Assembly (NCBI RefSeq): GCF_000797515.1
Contig: NZ_JSBN01000059.1
Coordinates: 1-42,666, forward strand
DNA length: 42,666 nucleotides
From: Sphingomonas sp. Ant H11
GTDB taxonomy: Bacteria > Pseudomonadota > Alphaproteobacteria > Sphingomonadales > Sphingomonadaceae
Direction: 5' to 3'
Part shown: positions 21,361 to 28,542 of the stretch, piece after piece
Layout of the letters: every line of letters starts with the position of its first letter
Position numbering within the stretch: position 1 is the stretch's first letter
The notes under the pieces: model-generated
Told to the model about the DNA's origin: nothing
What the model saw: the letters and a program-made list of their open reading frames with translations, nothing else
Databases searched by the model: none
Program-made: the position numbers and the translations under genes

Positions 21361-21571
21361 TCAATGAACCGTGCCGACCGCACGGTCGGCCGAAAGCAAC
21401 ACGATCAGCCGCTCGATCTGCCGCCATCGACAAAGTGCAGATAATTGCCGAGGTCGCGACTGCGGTCGCGCGCGCCGCCGCCTCCAGCGCCGCCTCATCG
21501 CCAAATATCGTGATCAAATCGGTCGCATCGACGAAAGCGGCGCGGTCCGCGAGGTAAGGCAAGCAGGTCAT
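21361..21571 (-). CDS. Small conserved-looking protein (about 70 residues), two apparent 1-base deletions
   Basis: No single frame covers this gene, but three consecutive minus-strand frames join into a natural small protein. MTCLPYLADRAAFVDATDLI and GDEAALEAAARA come first, then RDLGNYLHF, then CRWRQIERLIVLLSADRAVG, ending TVH and a TGA at 21361. The second join fits loss of one T from a TTTT run (CACTTTTGT read as CACTTTGT, near 21438); the first lies upstream, between about 21455 and 21490. The start ATG at 21571 has GGAGAG 5 bases before it. Similar short proteins occur in sphingomonads as I recall. Function unknown. It precedes tamA by about 60 bases. Confidence 0.55.
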
Positions 21572-21752
21572 CAACTCTCCGCGCAAATTTCTGGCCCGCA
21601 AGCGTGCAAACATCGAGGAAACACGCCCCGTGCCAGTTTCGCGAAAACGCGGCAATTCGGCCCCCATCAGGGTTAACGCGATCCACCAGACCGCACAATT
21701 CTCTCACGATGGGACGCTGGCGTCCTGCACCGGGACATGGCAAAGCGCCCGC

Positions 21753-21935
21753 ATGGCACGCTCCCCCTCTCCCCGGACGCCGCTCGCGGGCGGTTTTTTG
21801 ATCGCGATCGGTGCGATGGCAGGTGCCGGGATCGGGTTGTTCTCGCCGATCGGGCCGACGCGGGGCTTCCTGGTCGGGATTGCGCTGGGCGGTGCGCTGT
21901 CGCTCGCCCTGTGGCTTGTCGACCGACGCAAATAG
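21753..21935 (+). CDS. Small membrane protein of 60 residues
   Basis: Short protein beginning MARSPSPRTPLAGG with two hydrophobic helices (FLIAIGAMAGAGIGLFSPIG and GFLVGIALGGALSLALWLV) and a basic end (DRRK). It is a plausible small inner-membrane protein. The ATG at 21753 lacks a clear ribosome site, which lowers confidence in the start. It converges on the S24 regulator gene with one base between the stop codons. No family recognised and no function assigned. Confidence 0.6.
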   Translation: MARSPSPRTPLAGGFLIAIGAMAGAGIGLFSPIGPTRGFLVGIALGGALSLALWLVDRRK

Positions 21936-21936
21936 C

Positions 21937-22572
21937 TCAACGCAACGTCCGCGACAGCCACACGACGCGACCGATCACGTCCACCGACGTCGAACGGATC
22001 GGAGGATAAACGGGATTGTCGCTGGAGATAACAAAGCCTTCAGCCACTTTCGCGACACGCTTGACCAACAGCACACCATCCCGCCGGAGCACGAAGATCG
22101 CCGGGCTCTCGCTGACCCGCGTATCGCGTTCGTCGATCACGATCTGATCGCCATCGGCAATCGTTGGCACCATCGAATCCCCACGCGCCCGCAACATCGC
22201 CGTACTGGCCGGGCGCAGCCGCAAATCGTCGAGCAAGCGGGGGTCGAGCAGCATGTCCGCCTCGCCCGGATCATCGTTCGCGATCGCCCCCGGCCCAGCC
22301 GACACCTCGACGTCCAGCCGTCGGATCGTCGCCATCGGCGTTGACGGCGGACCACCCAGTTCGGCCGCATCCACCCGGAAATAGGCCGCGAGCAGCGCAC
22401 GGTCGCGCTCCGCCAGATCGCGCGGCGTCCCCCTTCGCACATATTGCTGCAGATAGGCATCGTTACGCCGCAGCATCCGCGACAGCGCGGCATAGCTCGC
22501 CGTGTCGGCATCGATCAGCGCCGCCAACCGCGCCCGGGGATCGCCTCGCTCCATAGCCGACACGATAGCCAT
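21937..22572 (-). CDS. S24-family (LexA/CI-like) transcriptional regulator
   Basis: Protein of 211 residues with an N-terminal XRE-type helix-turn-helix (YAALSRMLRRNDAYLQQYVR) and a C-terminal S24 autoprotease domain. The catalytic Ser is in RARGDSMVPTI and the Lys in GVLLVKRVAK. An Ala-Gly pair in VEVSAGPGA lies before the domain, where LexA/CI-type proteins are cleaved. It could therefore repress genes until cleaved in response to DNA damage. The start is the ATG at 22572, with AGGAA in the preceding palindrome as ribosome site. It is divergent from a small HTH gene. It is not LexA itself, whose winged-helix N-terminus differs. Confidence 0.88.
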   Translation of the reverse strand: MAIVSAMERGDPRARLAALIDADTASYAALSRMLRRNDAYLQQYVRRGTPRDLAERDRALLAAYFRVDAAELGGPPSTPMATIRRLDVEVSAGPGAIANDDPGEADMLLDPRLLDDLRLRPASTAMLRARGDSMVPTIADGDQIVIDERDTRVSESPAIFVLRRDGVLLVKRVAKVAEGFVISSDNPVYPPIRSTSVDVIGRVVWLSRTLR

Positions 22573-22585
22573 AGGAAATTTCCTA
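22572..22585. promoter_or_regulatory. 14-bp perfect palindrome at the S24 regulator start
   Basis: TAGGAAATTTCCTA reads identically on both strands and covers the ribosome site and first base of the S24 regulator gene. A second GGAAA half-site lies at 22594-22598, in inverted orientation to the TTTCC of the palindrome. This is the expected place for an autoregulatory operator between the divergent regulator and small HTH gene; binding is inferred. Confidence 0.5.
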
Positions 22586-22643
22586 GACAAGTTGGAAAAT
22601 GGAACAGATCGTGAACTTCGGCGCGAATCACGGGAGATTGGAC

Positions 22644-22826
22644 ATGTCGGTGCTGCAAAAAATCGATCGCTATCTGAAGGCTACGGCAATGCCACCGACC
22701 AAGTTCGGACGGCTCGCAGTGCGGGACCCGCGGCTTGTCCACGACCTGCGGCGCGGTCGCGAACCCGGCCCGCGCATGGTACGCCGGATCGAGGCCTTCC
22801 TCGCCGAACAGCAGGCGCGACCATGA
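22644..22826 (+). CDS. Small helix-turn-helix-like protein (Cro-like size)
   Basis: A 60-residue basic protein beginning MSVLQKIDRYLKATAMPPTK. The segment TKFGRLAVRDPRLVHDLRRG followed by RMVRRIEAFLAE has the spacing of a lambda-repressor-type HTH, with a recognition-helix-like DPRLVHDL and a C-terminal helix. The ATG at 22644 has GGGAGA 6 bases upstream. It is divergent from the S24 regulator and overlaps the next gene by ATGA, so the two plus-strand genes are coupled. DNA binding is inferred from the motif and position, as in a CI/Cro arrangement; I cannot name a family. Confidence 0.72.
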   Translation: MSVLQKIDRYLKATAMPPTKFGRLAVRDPRLVHDLRRGREPGPRMVRRIEAFLAEQQARP

Positions 22827-23134
22827 GCCGCGGCCCCGATGCCGCCACGCTGCTCCGCCGGGCGCTGGAACGCGATGCTCGCACGCAAGGATGTGCCATC
22901 ACGATCGGCACCGTGCACAGCACACGCTGGGCCAGCGCGACCTTCGTCGGTGCGCAACATCGGTTGACGCTGGATGCGCCCGATGATGCTGCGCTGGCGC
23001 ACTGGCTCGGTGCATTGGCCGAAGCCGAACTGACGCTGCGCGGACATCTTGTCGCCGATGCCACGGTAACCGCGCTCGCGCGGCACGGCGAATGCGCCGA
23101 GGCGACGATCGAAGTGCTGACGGTCGAGGCCTGA
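22823..23134 (+). CDS. Hypothetical protein of 103 residues
   Basis: Small soluble protein beginning MSRGPDAATLLRRALERDAR and ending ECAEATIEVLTVEA. It has no signal peptide or membrane segment; it looks like a compact alpha/beta protein with strands at ATFVGAQHRLTLDA and ATIEVLTV around a helical DDAALAHWLGALAEAEL. Its ATG overlaps the stop of the small HTH gene (ATGA), so it depends on the same transcript and probably belongs to the same regulatory unit. I do not recognise it and assign no function. Confidence 0.72.
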   Translation: MSRGPDAATLLRRALERDARTQGCAITIGTVHSTRWASATFVGAQHRLTLDAPDDAALAHWLGALAEAELTLRGHLVADATVTALARHGECAEATIEVLTVEA

Positions 23135-23191
23135 CGCTTCGACCGGGCGCGATGGATTGTCGCGCGCGCGCCGCCCGGCTACGGCTGCGCC

Positions 23192-23672
23192 ATGTCCGAC
23201 CCGCGCATCATTGCCGTAACCCTTGACGAGCGCACCATCTGTGGCGCTCGGCCGATATCGAACAGGAACGGCGGATCGCGATCTTCGACCTGATCGAGGG
23301 CAACCATTTTGCGCCGCAAAAGGCGTATCCCGACGCTATGCCGGCCCGTACAAGATCGATCTGACGGTCGAGGAAGGACGGCTCGGCATCGGCATCCACC
23401 GCGAGGATGGCACCCATCTCGAAACCTACATCCTCGGCATGGGGCGCTTCCGTCGCCCGATCAAAGATTATTTCGCGATTTGCGACAGTTACTATCAGGC
23501 GATCCGCAACGCCACGCCCGCCCAGATCGAAACGGTCGATATGGCCCGGCGCGGCGTCCACAATGACGCCGCCGCGTTGCTGAAAGAGCGGCTGGAGGGC
23601 AAGATCGACATCGATTTCGATACGGCCCGTCGGCTGTTCACGCTGATTTGCGTCCTGCACATCAAGGGGTAA
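23192..23672 (+). CDS. UPF0262 family protein, two apparent 1-base deletions
   Basis: Cytosolic protein of unknown role, conserved in alphaproteobacteria. Three frames are needed: MSDPRIIAVTLDERTI, then WRSADIEQERRIAIFDLIEG and NHFAPQKAYP, then YAGPYKIDLTVEEGRLGIGI to the highly conserved end (FRRPIKDYFAICDSYYQAI, MARRGVHNDAAALL, KIDIDFDTARRLFTLICVLH). The breaks fit ATC-CTG read as ATCTG at 23239 and GAC-GGC read as GACGC at 23335. With both bases restored the protein has 160 residues, the normal UPF0262 size. Only the last 105 or so residues survive in one frame. No strong ribosome site is visible before the ATG at 23192. Confidence 0.88.
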
Positions 23673-23682
23673 AGCGGGCAGC

Positions 23683-24366
23683 ATGGGGCGTTGGAAAAAG
23701 CGGATCGGCCTGGCCGGTGCCGTCATCATCACCATTGGCATAGCGTATGCGGCGGGCTGGACCTGGATGCACCATTGGCGGCCGTCCGACAAATACCCCT
23801 TTCAGGGCGTGGATATCGCCGAGGCGAACGGAACGATCGATTGGTGGGCGGTGAAGCGCGCAGGGGCCGATTTCGCCTATGTCCGCGCGACCAGCGGTGC
23901 CGACAAGCGCGATACGCGTTTTCTGGAAAACTGGACTGGCCTTTATGAAACCGGGCTGCGGCGCGGTGCCAGCCATCTTTATTCGATCTGCCGCCTCGCC
24001 ACCGACCAGGCCAATCTGTTCAACACCACCGTGCCGCGCGACGAAAACGCCCTGCCTGCGGCACTGGAACTCGATTTCGCGGCGGATTGTCCCACGCGCC
24101 CAGCGGGGCCGATCGTACTCGACGAGCTGCGCCGCTACATCACGATGGTCGAATCGCACACCGGCAAGCCGGTGCTGCTCAAGGTCAGCAAAGCGTTTGA
24201 CGCGGCCTACGGCGTGACATTGGCAATCCCGCGTCCCGTCTGGGCGGTGCAGGATTTCTTTCCGCCCGATTATCCAGCAAGGCGTTGGCGGATGTGGCAG
24301 GCAAACGGCACGCGGCGCATCGACGGCGTCGACGGACCGATCCATTGGGACGTAGTAGCACCATGA
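23683..24366 (+). CDS. GH25-like (lysozyme-fold) membrane-anchored or exported protein
   Basis: A 227-residue protein with an N-terminal hydrophobic segment (IGLAGAVIITIGIAYAAGW) that is a signal anchor or signal peptide, followed by a glycosyl hydrolase 25-like barrel. GVDIAEANGTIDWWAVKRAG holds the first acidic residue (Asp44), and FAYVRATSG, HLYSICR, WRMWQANG and GVDGPIHWD match family landmarks. The second acidic pair reads ELD (Glu129-Asp131), where GH25 muramidases normally have DxE, and the usual ATEG is ATSG, so activity may be altered or lost. A cell-wall muramidase role is inferred. It is coupled to cytidine deaminase by an ATGA overlap. Confidence 0.82.
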   Translation: MGRWKKRIGLAGAVIITIGIAYAAGWTWMHHWRPSDKYPFQGVDIAEANGTIDWWAVKRAGADFAYVRATSGADKRDTRFLENWTGLYETGLRRGASHLYSICRLATDQANLFNTTVPRDENALPAALELDFAADCPTRPAGPIVLDELRRYITMVESHTGKPVLLKVSKAFDAAYGVTLAIPRPVWAVQDFFPPDYPARRWRMWQANGTRRIDGVDGPIHWDVVAP

Positions 24367-24827
24367 CCGAAGACAGCACCCGCGACACGCTGATCGCCGC
24401 CGCACGCGCCGCCGCGCGCAATGCGCATGCCCCCTATTCGCGCTTCGCCGTCGGTGCGGCAGTGCTGCTGACGGACGGACGGATCGTGACCGGGGCCAAT
24501 TTCGAAAACGCCAGCTATGGCCTGTCGCTGTGCGCCGAGACGGTGGCACTCGCCACCGTCAACAGCGGCGGCGACTTGCGCCAGGTGGTGGCCATAGGTG
24601 TCATCGGCGGGGCGATGGACGCGGATGGCCGCCCGACCGGCAACGCCCCAGTGGGCCCCTGCGGGCGCTGCCGCCAGGTCATCAACGAAGCCGCCGATAT
24701 GGCCGGGCGCGATATCCTCGTATGGTGCGGTGCGGCCGAGGGCGATGCGGTCGAGCGGCGTACCATTTCCGAATTGCTGCCACACGCCTTCGGGCCAAAG
24801 GATCTGGGCTTGGGCGCTGCTGAATAG
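24363..24827 (+). CDS. cdd: Cytidine deaminase
   Basis: Converts cytidine and deoxycytidine to uridine and deoxyuridine in pyrimidine salvage. The 154-residue protein has the substrate-binding start HAPYSRFAVGAAVLL, GANFENASYGLSLCAETVA with the zinc-ligand Cys and catalytic Glu of CAE, and PVGPCGRCRQVINE with the other two zinc-ligand cysteines, the tetrameric cysteine-only form. The ATG at 24363 overlaps the stop of the GH25-like gene. dCTP deaminase follows about 90 bases downstream, so two cytosine-deaminating enzymes feeding the uracil nucleotide pool sit together. Confidence 0.95.
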   Translation: MTEDSTRDTLIAAARAAARNAHAPYSRFAVGAAVLLTDGRIVTGANFENASYGLSLCAETVALATVNSGGDLRQVVAIGVIGGAMDADGRPTGNAPVGPCGRCRQVINEAADMAGRDILVWCGAAEGDAVERRTISELLPHAFGPKDLGLGAAE

Positions 24828-24920
24828 CCGCGCGAGACGAACACGGCAGCCCCTTGCCCGCACCGCTATTTCCGGCGAAACGCGGGGACCGAAGACCGAC
24901 ACCATAGGGGAATCATTCGC

Positions 24921-25475
24921 ATGTCGATCATGTCCGACCGCTGGATCCGCGAGCAAGCGCTCGCCACCGGCATGATCGAGCCGTTCGTCGACGGGCAGAA
25001 GCGTGAAGGCTGCATCAGCTACGGCCTGTCCTCCTACGGCTATGACGCGCGCGTCTCCGACGAGTTCAAGATCTTCACCAACATCGACAGCGTCATCGTC
25101 GATCCCAAGGATTTTGCGGCGAACAGCTTCGTCGACCGCAAGACCGACGTTTGCATCATCCCGCCCAACAGCTTCGCGCTCGCACGCACGGTCGAATATT
25201 TCCGCATCCCGCGCGACGTGCTGGTGATTTGCCTCGGCAAATCGACCTATGCACGCTGCGGCATCATCGTGAATGTCACCCCGCTGGAACCCGGCTGGGA
25301 GGGGCATGTGACACTGGAATTTTCCAACACCACCCCCCTGCCCGCCAAAATCTACGCCAATGAGGGCGCGTGCCAGTTCCTGTTCCTCGAAGGCAATGAG
25401 CCGTGCGAAACCAGCTACGCCGACCGTGCGGGCAAATATATGGGCCAGCGCGGGGTAACGTTGCCGCGGCTGTAA
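24921..25475 (+). CDS. dcd: dCTP deaminase
   Basis: Deaminates dCTP to dUTP, the main route to dTMP in many Gram-negative bacteria. The 184-residue length is normal. Motifs are [17 protein letters not shown] near the N-terminus, [20 protein letters not shown] with the catalytic Glu-containing segment, [19 protein letters not shown] and the C-terminal [13 protein letters not shown] that closes over the nucleotide. The ATG at 24921 has GGGGAA 8 bases upstream; an in-frame ATG at 24930 is possible. It is the last gene before a palindromic repeat and the minus-strand ton operon. Confidence 0.97.
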   Translation: MSIMSDRWIREQALATGMIEPFVDGQKREGCISYGLSSYGYDARVSDEFKIFTNIDSVIVDPKDFAANSFVDRKTDVCIIPPNSFALARTVEYFRIPRDVLVICLGKSTYARCGIIVNVTPLEPGWEGHVTLEFSNTTPLPAKIYANEGACQFLFLEGNEPCETSYADRAGKYMGQRGVTLPRL

Positions 25476-25571
25476 GCGGGCCAAAGTCGACGGAACGCCC
25501 CTCCTGCGAAAGGGGGGAATATCAGAATCCGCTCTTCAGAGCTGAGTTGCTGTTCCGCGAACGACCGCCGT

Positions 25572-25647
25572 CCGTTCGTTTCGAGCGAAGTCGAGAAACC
25601 TAGCACAGCGCGTGGCGCTGTTTCTCGACTTCGCTCGAAACGAACGG
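25572..25647. repeat. Long palindromic intergenic repeat (28-bp perfect arms)
   Basis: Two perfect 28-base inverted arms, 25572-25599 and 25620-25647, flank a 20-base centre. The arms contain CGTTTCGAGCGAAGTCGAG. Inside, CAGCGC and GCGCTG form a second 6-bp stem overlapping the right arm. I recognise the arm sequence as a recurrent intergenic repeat of sphingomonad genomes, comparable to REP elements. It lies in the gap between dcd and the convergent ton operon, where it could act as a bidirectional mRNA stabiliser or terminator. No transposase or target duplication is visible. Confidence 0.85.
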
Positions 25648-25709
25648 GCAAAGCATGGTCTTCCCGCTCCTGCGGAGCGTCCATCCAATACCCAGCAAAC
25701 ACCGCGCAC

Positions 25710-25735
25710 AAAAAAGGCGGCCCCGAAGGACCGCC
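25710..25735 (-). terminator. Terminator of the tonB-exbB-exbD-exbD operon
   Basis: Read on the minus strand, GGCGGTCC, a TTCG tetraloop and GGGCCGCC are followed by six T. The stem is 8 bp with one G-T pair. It lies 28 bases after the stop codon of the last exbD gene and is a good intrinsic terminator. Confidence 0.85.
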
Positions 25736-25763
25736 CTGATTGTGCATCGACAGATCGCGACGA

Positions 25764-26192
25764 TCAGAAGTCGTTACGATATTGCTCGTTGCCGATGAAG
25801 CCGAGCTTCGACACGTTCGAGCGCTTGATGATCGCCAGAACCTTGTCGACCTTTTCATACTTCGCTGCCGGGTCCGGCTGGAAGTGCAGCTCGGGCTCGG
25901 GGTTGAGCTGGGTCGTCTGCACCAGATATTGCTGCAGCGTCGCCTCGTCGGTCGGCGCGCCGTTCCACAGGATCACGCCGTCCGGCTGGATGACGATCTT
26001 GTTCTTTTGTGGGTCGACGTCAGGCTTCTTCGCGGATGGATCATTGATCGGAAGATCGACCTTCACCGCGTGCGTCTGGATCGGAATGGTGATGATGAAC
26101 ATGATGAGCAACACGAGCATGACGTCAATCAGCGGCGTCGTGTTCATGTCCATCATGGGCTCGCCTTCGGCGCCGCCACTGCTGATTGCCAT
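25764..26192 (-). CDS. exbD: ExbD/TolR family biopolymer transport protein (second copy)
   Basis: Inner-membrane subunit of the proton-driven ExbB-ExbD motor that energises TonB. The 142-residue protein has a short cytosolic start (MAISSGGAEGEPMMDMNTTP), a single membrane helix carrying the essential Asp (PLIDVMLVLLIMFIITIPI), and a periplasmic domain (QTHAVKVDLPINDPSAKKPD to the end). AAGGAGT lies 7 bases before the ATG at 26192. It follows another exbD by 30 bases; tandem divergent exbD copies in a tonB-exbB-exbD-exbD order occur in sphingomonads and xanthomonads. The two copies differ strongly in their periplasmic parts and are probably not redundant. Confidence 0.92.
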   Translation of the reverse strand: MAISSGGAEGEPMMDMNTTPLIDVMLVLLIMFIITIPIQTHAVKVDLPINDPSAKKPDVDPQKNKIVIQPDGVILWNGAPTDEATLQQYLVQTTQLNPEPELHFQPDPAAKYEKVDKVLAIIKRSNVSKLGFIGNEQYRNDF

Positions 26193-26222
26193 GTCAAATA
26201 CTCCTTGGTGCTACCGCACGCA

Positions 26223-26705
26223 TTACGCCGACGGGCCACCCGTGGGGGGCGGTTCCGAGATGAAGCCGACCTTGGCAAAACCAGCCGATTGCATCGTGTA
26301 GATCGCGCCACCGATGCAGCGATACGGCGTGTCCACGTCACCGCGAATATGTGCCTCGGGCAGATCTTCGGTCGTCAGATTCTGAGCGCCGCCAGCCTTT
26401 TTGACAATCTCTTCGAGCTTGTCGGTCGCGCGCTTGAGCAGCTCTTCGTGCGTAACCCGCGTCAAACCCCAATAGATGGCGCACTTGCCGTCGCTATCCT
26501 TGGTGATCGAGAGCGAGACGTTCTCGGGCTTGGTCACGGTCGGGTCGTACCGCACGTCCGGCAGCTTCAGCTTGACCGACTGCACGATCGCCGGAACCGT
26601 GATGAGGAAGATGATGAGCAACACCAGCATGACGTCGACGAGCGGCGTCGTATTGATGTCGGACATCGGGGCGTCATCGCCGCCGCCACCTGTACTAATC
26701 GCCAT
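26223..26705 (-). CDS. exbD: ExbD/TolR family biopolymer transport protein (first copy)
   Basis: Second ExbD paralogue of the ton motor, 160 residues. It shares the cytosolic start MAISTGGGGDDAPMSDINTT and the helix PLVDVMLVLLIIFLITVPAI with its neighbour, but the periplasmic domain is longer and has two cysteines (GKCAIYWG and PYRCIGGA) that could be disulfide bonded. AGGA lies 9 bases before the ATG at 26705. A GC-rich hairpin separates it from exbB upstream, which could set the subunit ratio. Confidence 0.92.
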   Translation of the reverse strand: MAISTGGGGDDAPMSDINTTPLVDVMLVLLIIFLITVPAIVQSVKLKLPDVRYDPTVTKPENVSLSITKDSDGKCAIYWGLTRVTHEELLKRATDKLEEIVKKAGGAQNLTTEDLPEAHIRGDVDTPYRCIGGAIYTMQSAGFAKVGFISEPPPTGGPSA

Positions 26706-26763
26706 GAAAGGCCATCCTATTCGTATCGGTCAGGCCACCCGATCGAGCCGGGCGGCGAAAGAA

Positions 26764-26791
26764 ACGGGGCCGCCGCTGGGAGCGGCCCCGT
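26764..26791 (-). terminator. Hairpin between exbB and exbD (partial terminator or processing site)
   Basis: A 10-bp perfect stem (ACGGGGCCGC with GCGGCCCCGT) and an 8-base loop lie 9 bases after the exbB stop codon. On the minus strand it is followed by TTCTTTC, not a solid T-run, so partial termination or 3' end protection of the exbB message is more likely than full termination. Confidence 0.55.
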
Positions 26792-26800
26792 TCGGTACTC

Positions 26801-27586
26801 TTAGACGCGGGTCTGCACGCCGCCAGCCTGGCCAGCCGTGGTCGTGGCAGGCTTCGGCGCAGTTGCGGTCGGAGCCTTCTTGCCGGGAGCGGCCGGACGA
26901 ACCGCACCGTTCGAGGCGAGATAGCCGAGCACGTCGGTCGAGAAGGCGCTCAGGTGCTCCGCAATCGCCTTGTTACGGCGCTGCAGGAAGTTGAAGGCGA
27001 GCACGGCCGGAACCGCGACGACCAGACCGAAGGCGGTCATGATCAGCGATTCACCGACCGGACCTGCGACCTTGTCGATCGATGCCTGGCCAGCCTGGCC
27101 GATGCCGATTAGCGCGCGGTAAATACCGAGCACCGTACCGAACAGACCAACGAACGGTGCGGTTGCGCCGACGGTTGCGAGGAAGGCCAGACCGCCACCG
27201 AGCTGCGAGTTGATCGCCGCTTCCGAGCGCGAGAGCGAGCCGTGCAGCCAGTCATGCGCTTCAACCGGATCGGTCAGGCGCGAATGCTGTTCCTGCGCTT
27301 CGATGCCGTCGTCGACGATCTGCTTGTAAGCCGAGTTCTTCTCGAGCTTGGCAGCGCCTTCGCGCAGCGAGTTGGCATTCCAGAAGGTCGCGCGGACGCG
27401 ACGGCCCTGGTTGATGATCTTCTGCTGTTCGAACAGCTTGGTGAACAGGATGTAGAGCGTGAAGAACAGGAAGATGGTCAGGATTGCTGCCGTCGTCCAG
27501 GTGACAGGGCCGCCCTGCTTCATCGCGTTCATGAAGCCGAAATTGTCAGCAGCCGATGCACCGGCAGCGAGAATGGTGGTGGACAT
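26801..27586 (-). CDS. exbB: ExbB/TolQ family (MotA/TolQ/ExbB) proton channel protein
   Basis: Pentameric inner-membrane channel subunit of the Ton energy-transducing complex, 261 residues. The first helix is AAILTIFLFFTLYILFTKLF near residue 33. The conserved MotA/TolQ/ExbB domain is in the second half, with FLATVGATAPFVGLFGTVLGIYRAL and the third helix SLIMTAFGLVVAVPAVLAFNF. The C-terminus is a low-complexity alanine-threonine tail. It is second in the operon after tonB and lies between two hairpins, consistent with separately tuned amounts of each subunit. TolQ is excluded by the tonB neighbour rather than by sequence alone. Confidence 0.93.
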   Translation of the reverse strand: MSTTILAAGASAADNFGFMNAMKQGGPVTWTTAAILTIFLFFTLYILFTKLFEQQKIINQGRRVRATFWNANSLREGAAKLEKNSAYKQIVDDGIEAQEQHSRLTDPVEAHDWLHGSLSRSEAAINSQLGGGLAFLATVGATAPFVGLFGTVLGIYRALIGIGQAGQASIDKVAGPVGESLIMTAFGLVVAVPAVLAFNFLQRRNKAIAEHLSAFSTDVLGYLASNGAVRPAAPGKKAPTATAPKPATTTAGQAGGVQTRV

Positions 27587-27606
27587 TGCGAAGACTTCCT
27601 TCTCGA

Positions 27607-27644
27607 AAAATGCCCGTGCGCCTCACCCCGGAGGACGCACGGGT
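27607..27644 (-). terminator. Terminator-like hairpin between tonB and exbB
   Basis: On the minus strand CCCGTGCG and CGCACGGG form an 8-bp stem that continues as CCTC/GAGG after a bulged base, followed by CATTTTT. It sits in the 65-base gap between tonB and exbB, so it probably terminates or attenuates part of the tonB transcripts unless exbB also has its own promoter. Confidence 0.7.
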
Positions 27645-27651
27645 GGATGGT

Positions 27652-28320
27652 TTATTGAGGCAAGCGCCAAACAATGTTACGCGAAGACGACGAGCGGATC
27701 GGATTGCCCGCGGTGTCCTGGGCAGGCGTATAACGCCCACGCCGCGTAATGTTCGAGCAAGCAGCGCGGTCGAGCGAAGCGTTACCGCTCGACGCGACCA
27801 CAACGCAGTTCTCGACACGACCAGCGGTATTGATTTCCCACTTGATCTTGCTGGTGCCCTGCGCCTCGGCGCTCAGTGCGTCCGAAGGATAGTCATCCGT
27901 CGTAACCCATTGCGACGGGTCGCCCTTGGCACCGGCGGCCTTGCTGATGGTCGGAGCCGGCGGCGCGGCAACCGGAACCGGGGCCGGCGCAGCGGCGCGC
28001 GGCGTAATCACCAACGCGGGCGGCGGAACGGCAACCGAGACCACAGGAGGGGGCGGAGCCGTAACGCGCACGATCGGCGGCGGCGACACGACCGGCGGGG
28101 TCTGAAGCTGCGGCTGCTCGGGCGGCGGGGGCGGCGGTTTGTCGGGTGGCGGCGGCGGTGGTTCGACGACGTCGAACGTGTTCAGCTTTTCGGTAACCTT
28201 CTTGATGTATTTGAAGGTCAGACCGTTCACGAAACCCCACGCGAACAGCGCGACAATGATCGACACGATCACGATCGAAACCACGCGGCTGCCACTCGTA
28301 TTGCGATCAGCGTAAGCCAT
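27652..28320 (-). CDS. tonB: TonB family energy transducer
   Basis: Links the ExbB-ExbD motor to outer-membrane TonB-dependent receptors. The 222-residue protein has a short cytosolic start, one membrane helix (VVSIVIVSIIVALFAWGFV near residue 13), a long proline-rich periplasmic spacer including two stretches of six prolines (residues about 54-69), and a C-terminal TonB domain (GRVENCVVVASSGNASLDRA, CSNITRRGRYTPAQD) with two cysteines. AGAGGAG lies about 12 bases before the ATG at 28320. It heads the ton operon; TATATT on the minus strand at 28405-28410 may be part of its promoter. No Fur box is evident. Confidence 0.93.
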   Translation of the reverse strand: MAYADRNTSGSRVVSIVIVSIIVALFAWGFVNGLTFKYIKKVTEKLNTFDVVEPPPPPPDKPPPPPPEQPQLQTPPVVSPPPIVRVTAPPPPVVSVAVPPPALVITPRAAAPAPVPVAAPPAPTISKAAGAKGDPSQWVTTDDYPSDALSAEAQGTSKIKWEINTAGRVENCVVVASSGNASLDRAACSNITRRGRYTPAQDTAGNPIRSSSSRNIVWRLPQ

Positions 28321-28542
28321 TCAGAAACGAAACTCCTCTTTTCCGGTCACGACGGTCCAAGCCGATCCGTAACGTCCGCTCGTTATTCCGGCCTGCCATG
28401 GGCTAATATATCCTGGACAGGCCCAACCTCTATCGCGCCGAAAACAACGACGCAAACGCTTTGTCTCACGCAACAAACGTACAACCGCCGCATGGCAGAA
28501 TTATTTCTGTATAAAAATTGCTTCCTCGGATACCCGTTGGGA

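Noticed and set aside
21618..21635. Second sigma-54-like element on the minus strand (TGGCACG followed by GTGT)
   Set aside because: The -12 element lacks the required TTGC core, so it is probably chance.
25572..25647. Palindrome as part of a CRISPR array or insertion-sequence end
   Set aside because: It is a single palindrome with no repeated spacer pattern, no transposase and no target duplication.
25415..25858. Minus-strand 147-codon open frame downstream of the ton operon
   Set aside because: Much of it is translated palindromic repeat, a known source of spurious proteins, and it crosses the terminator.
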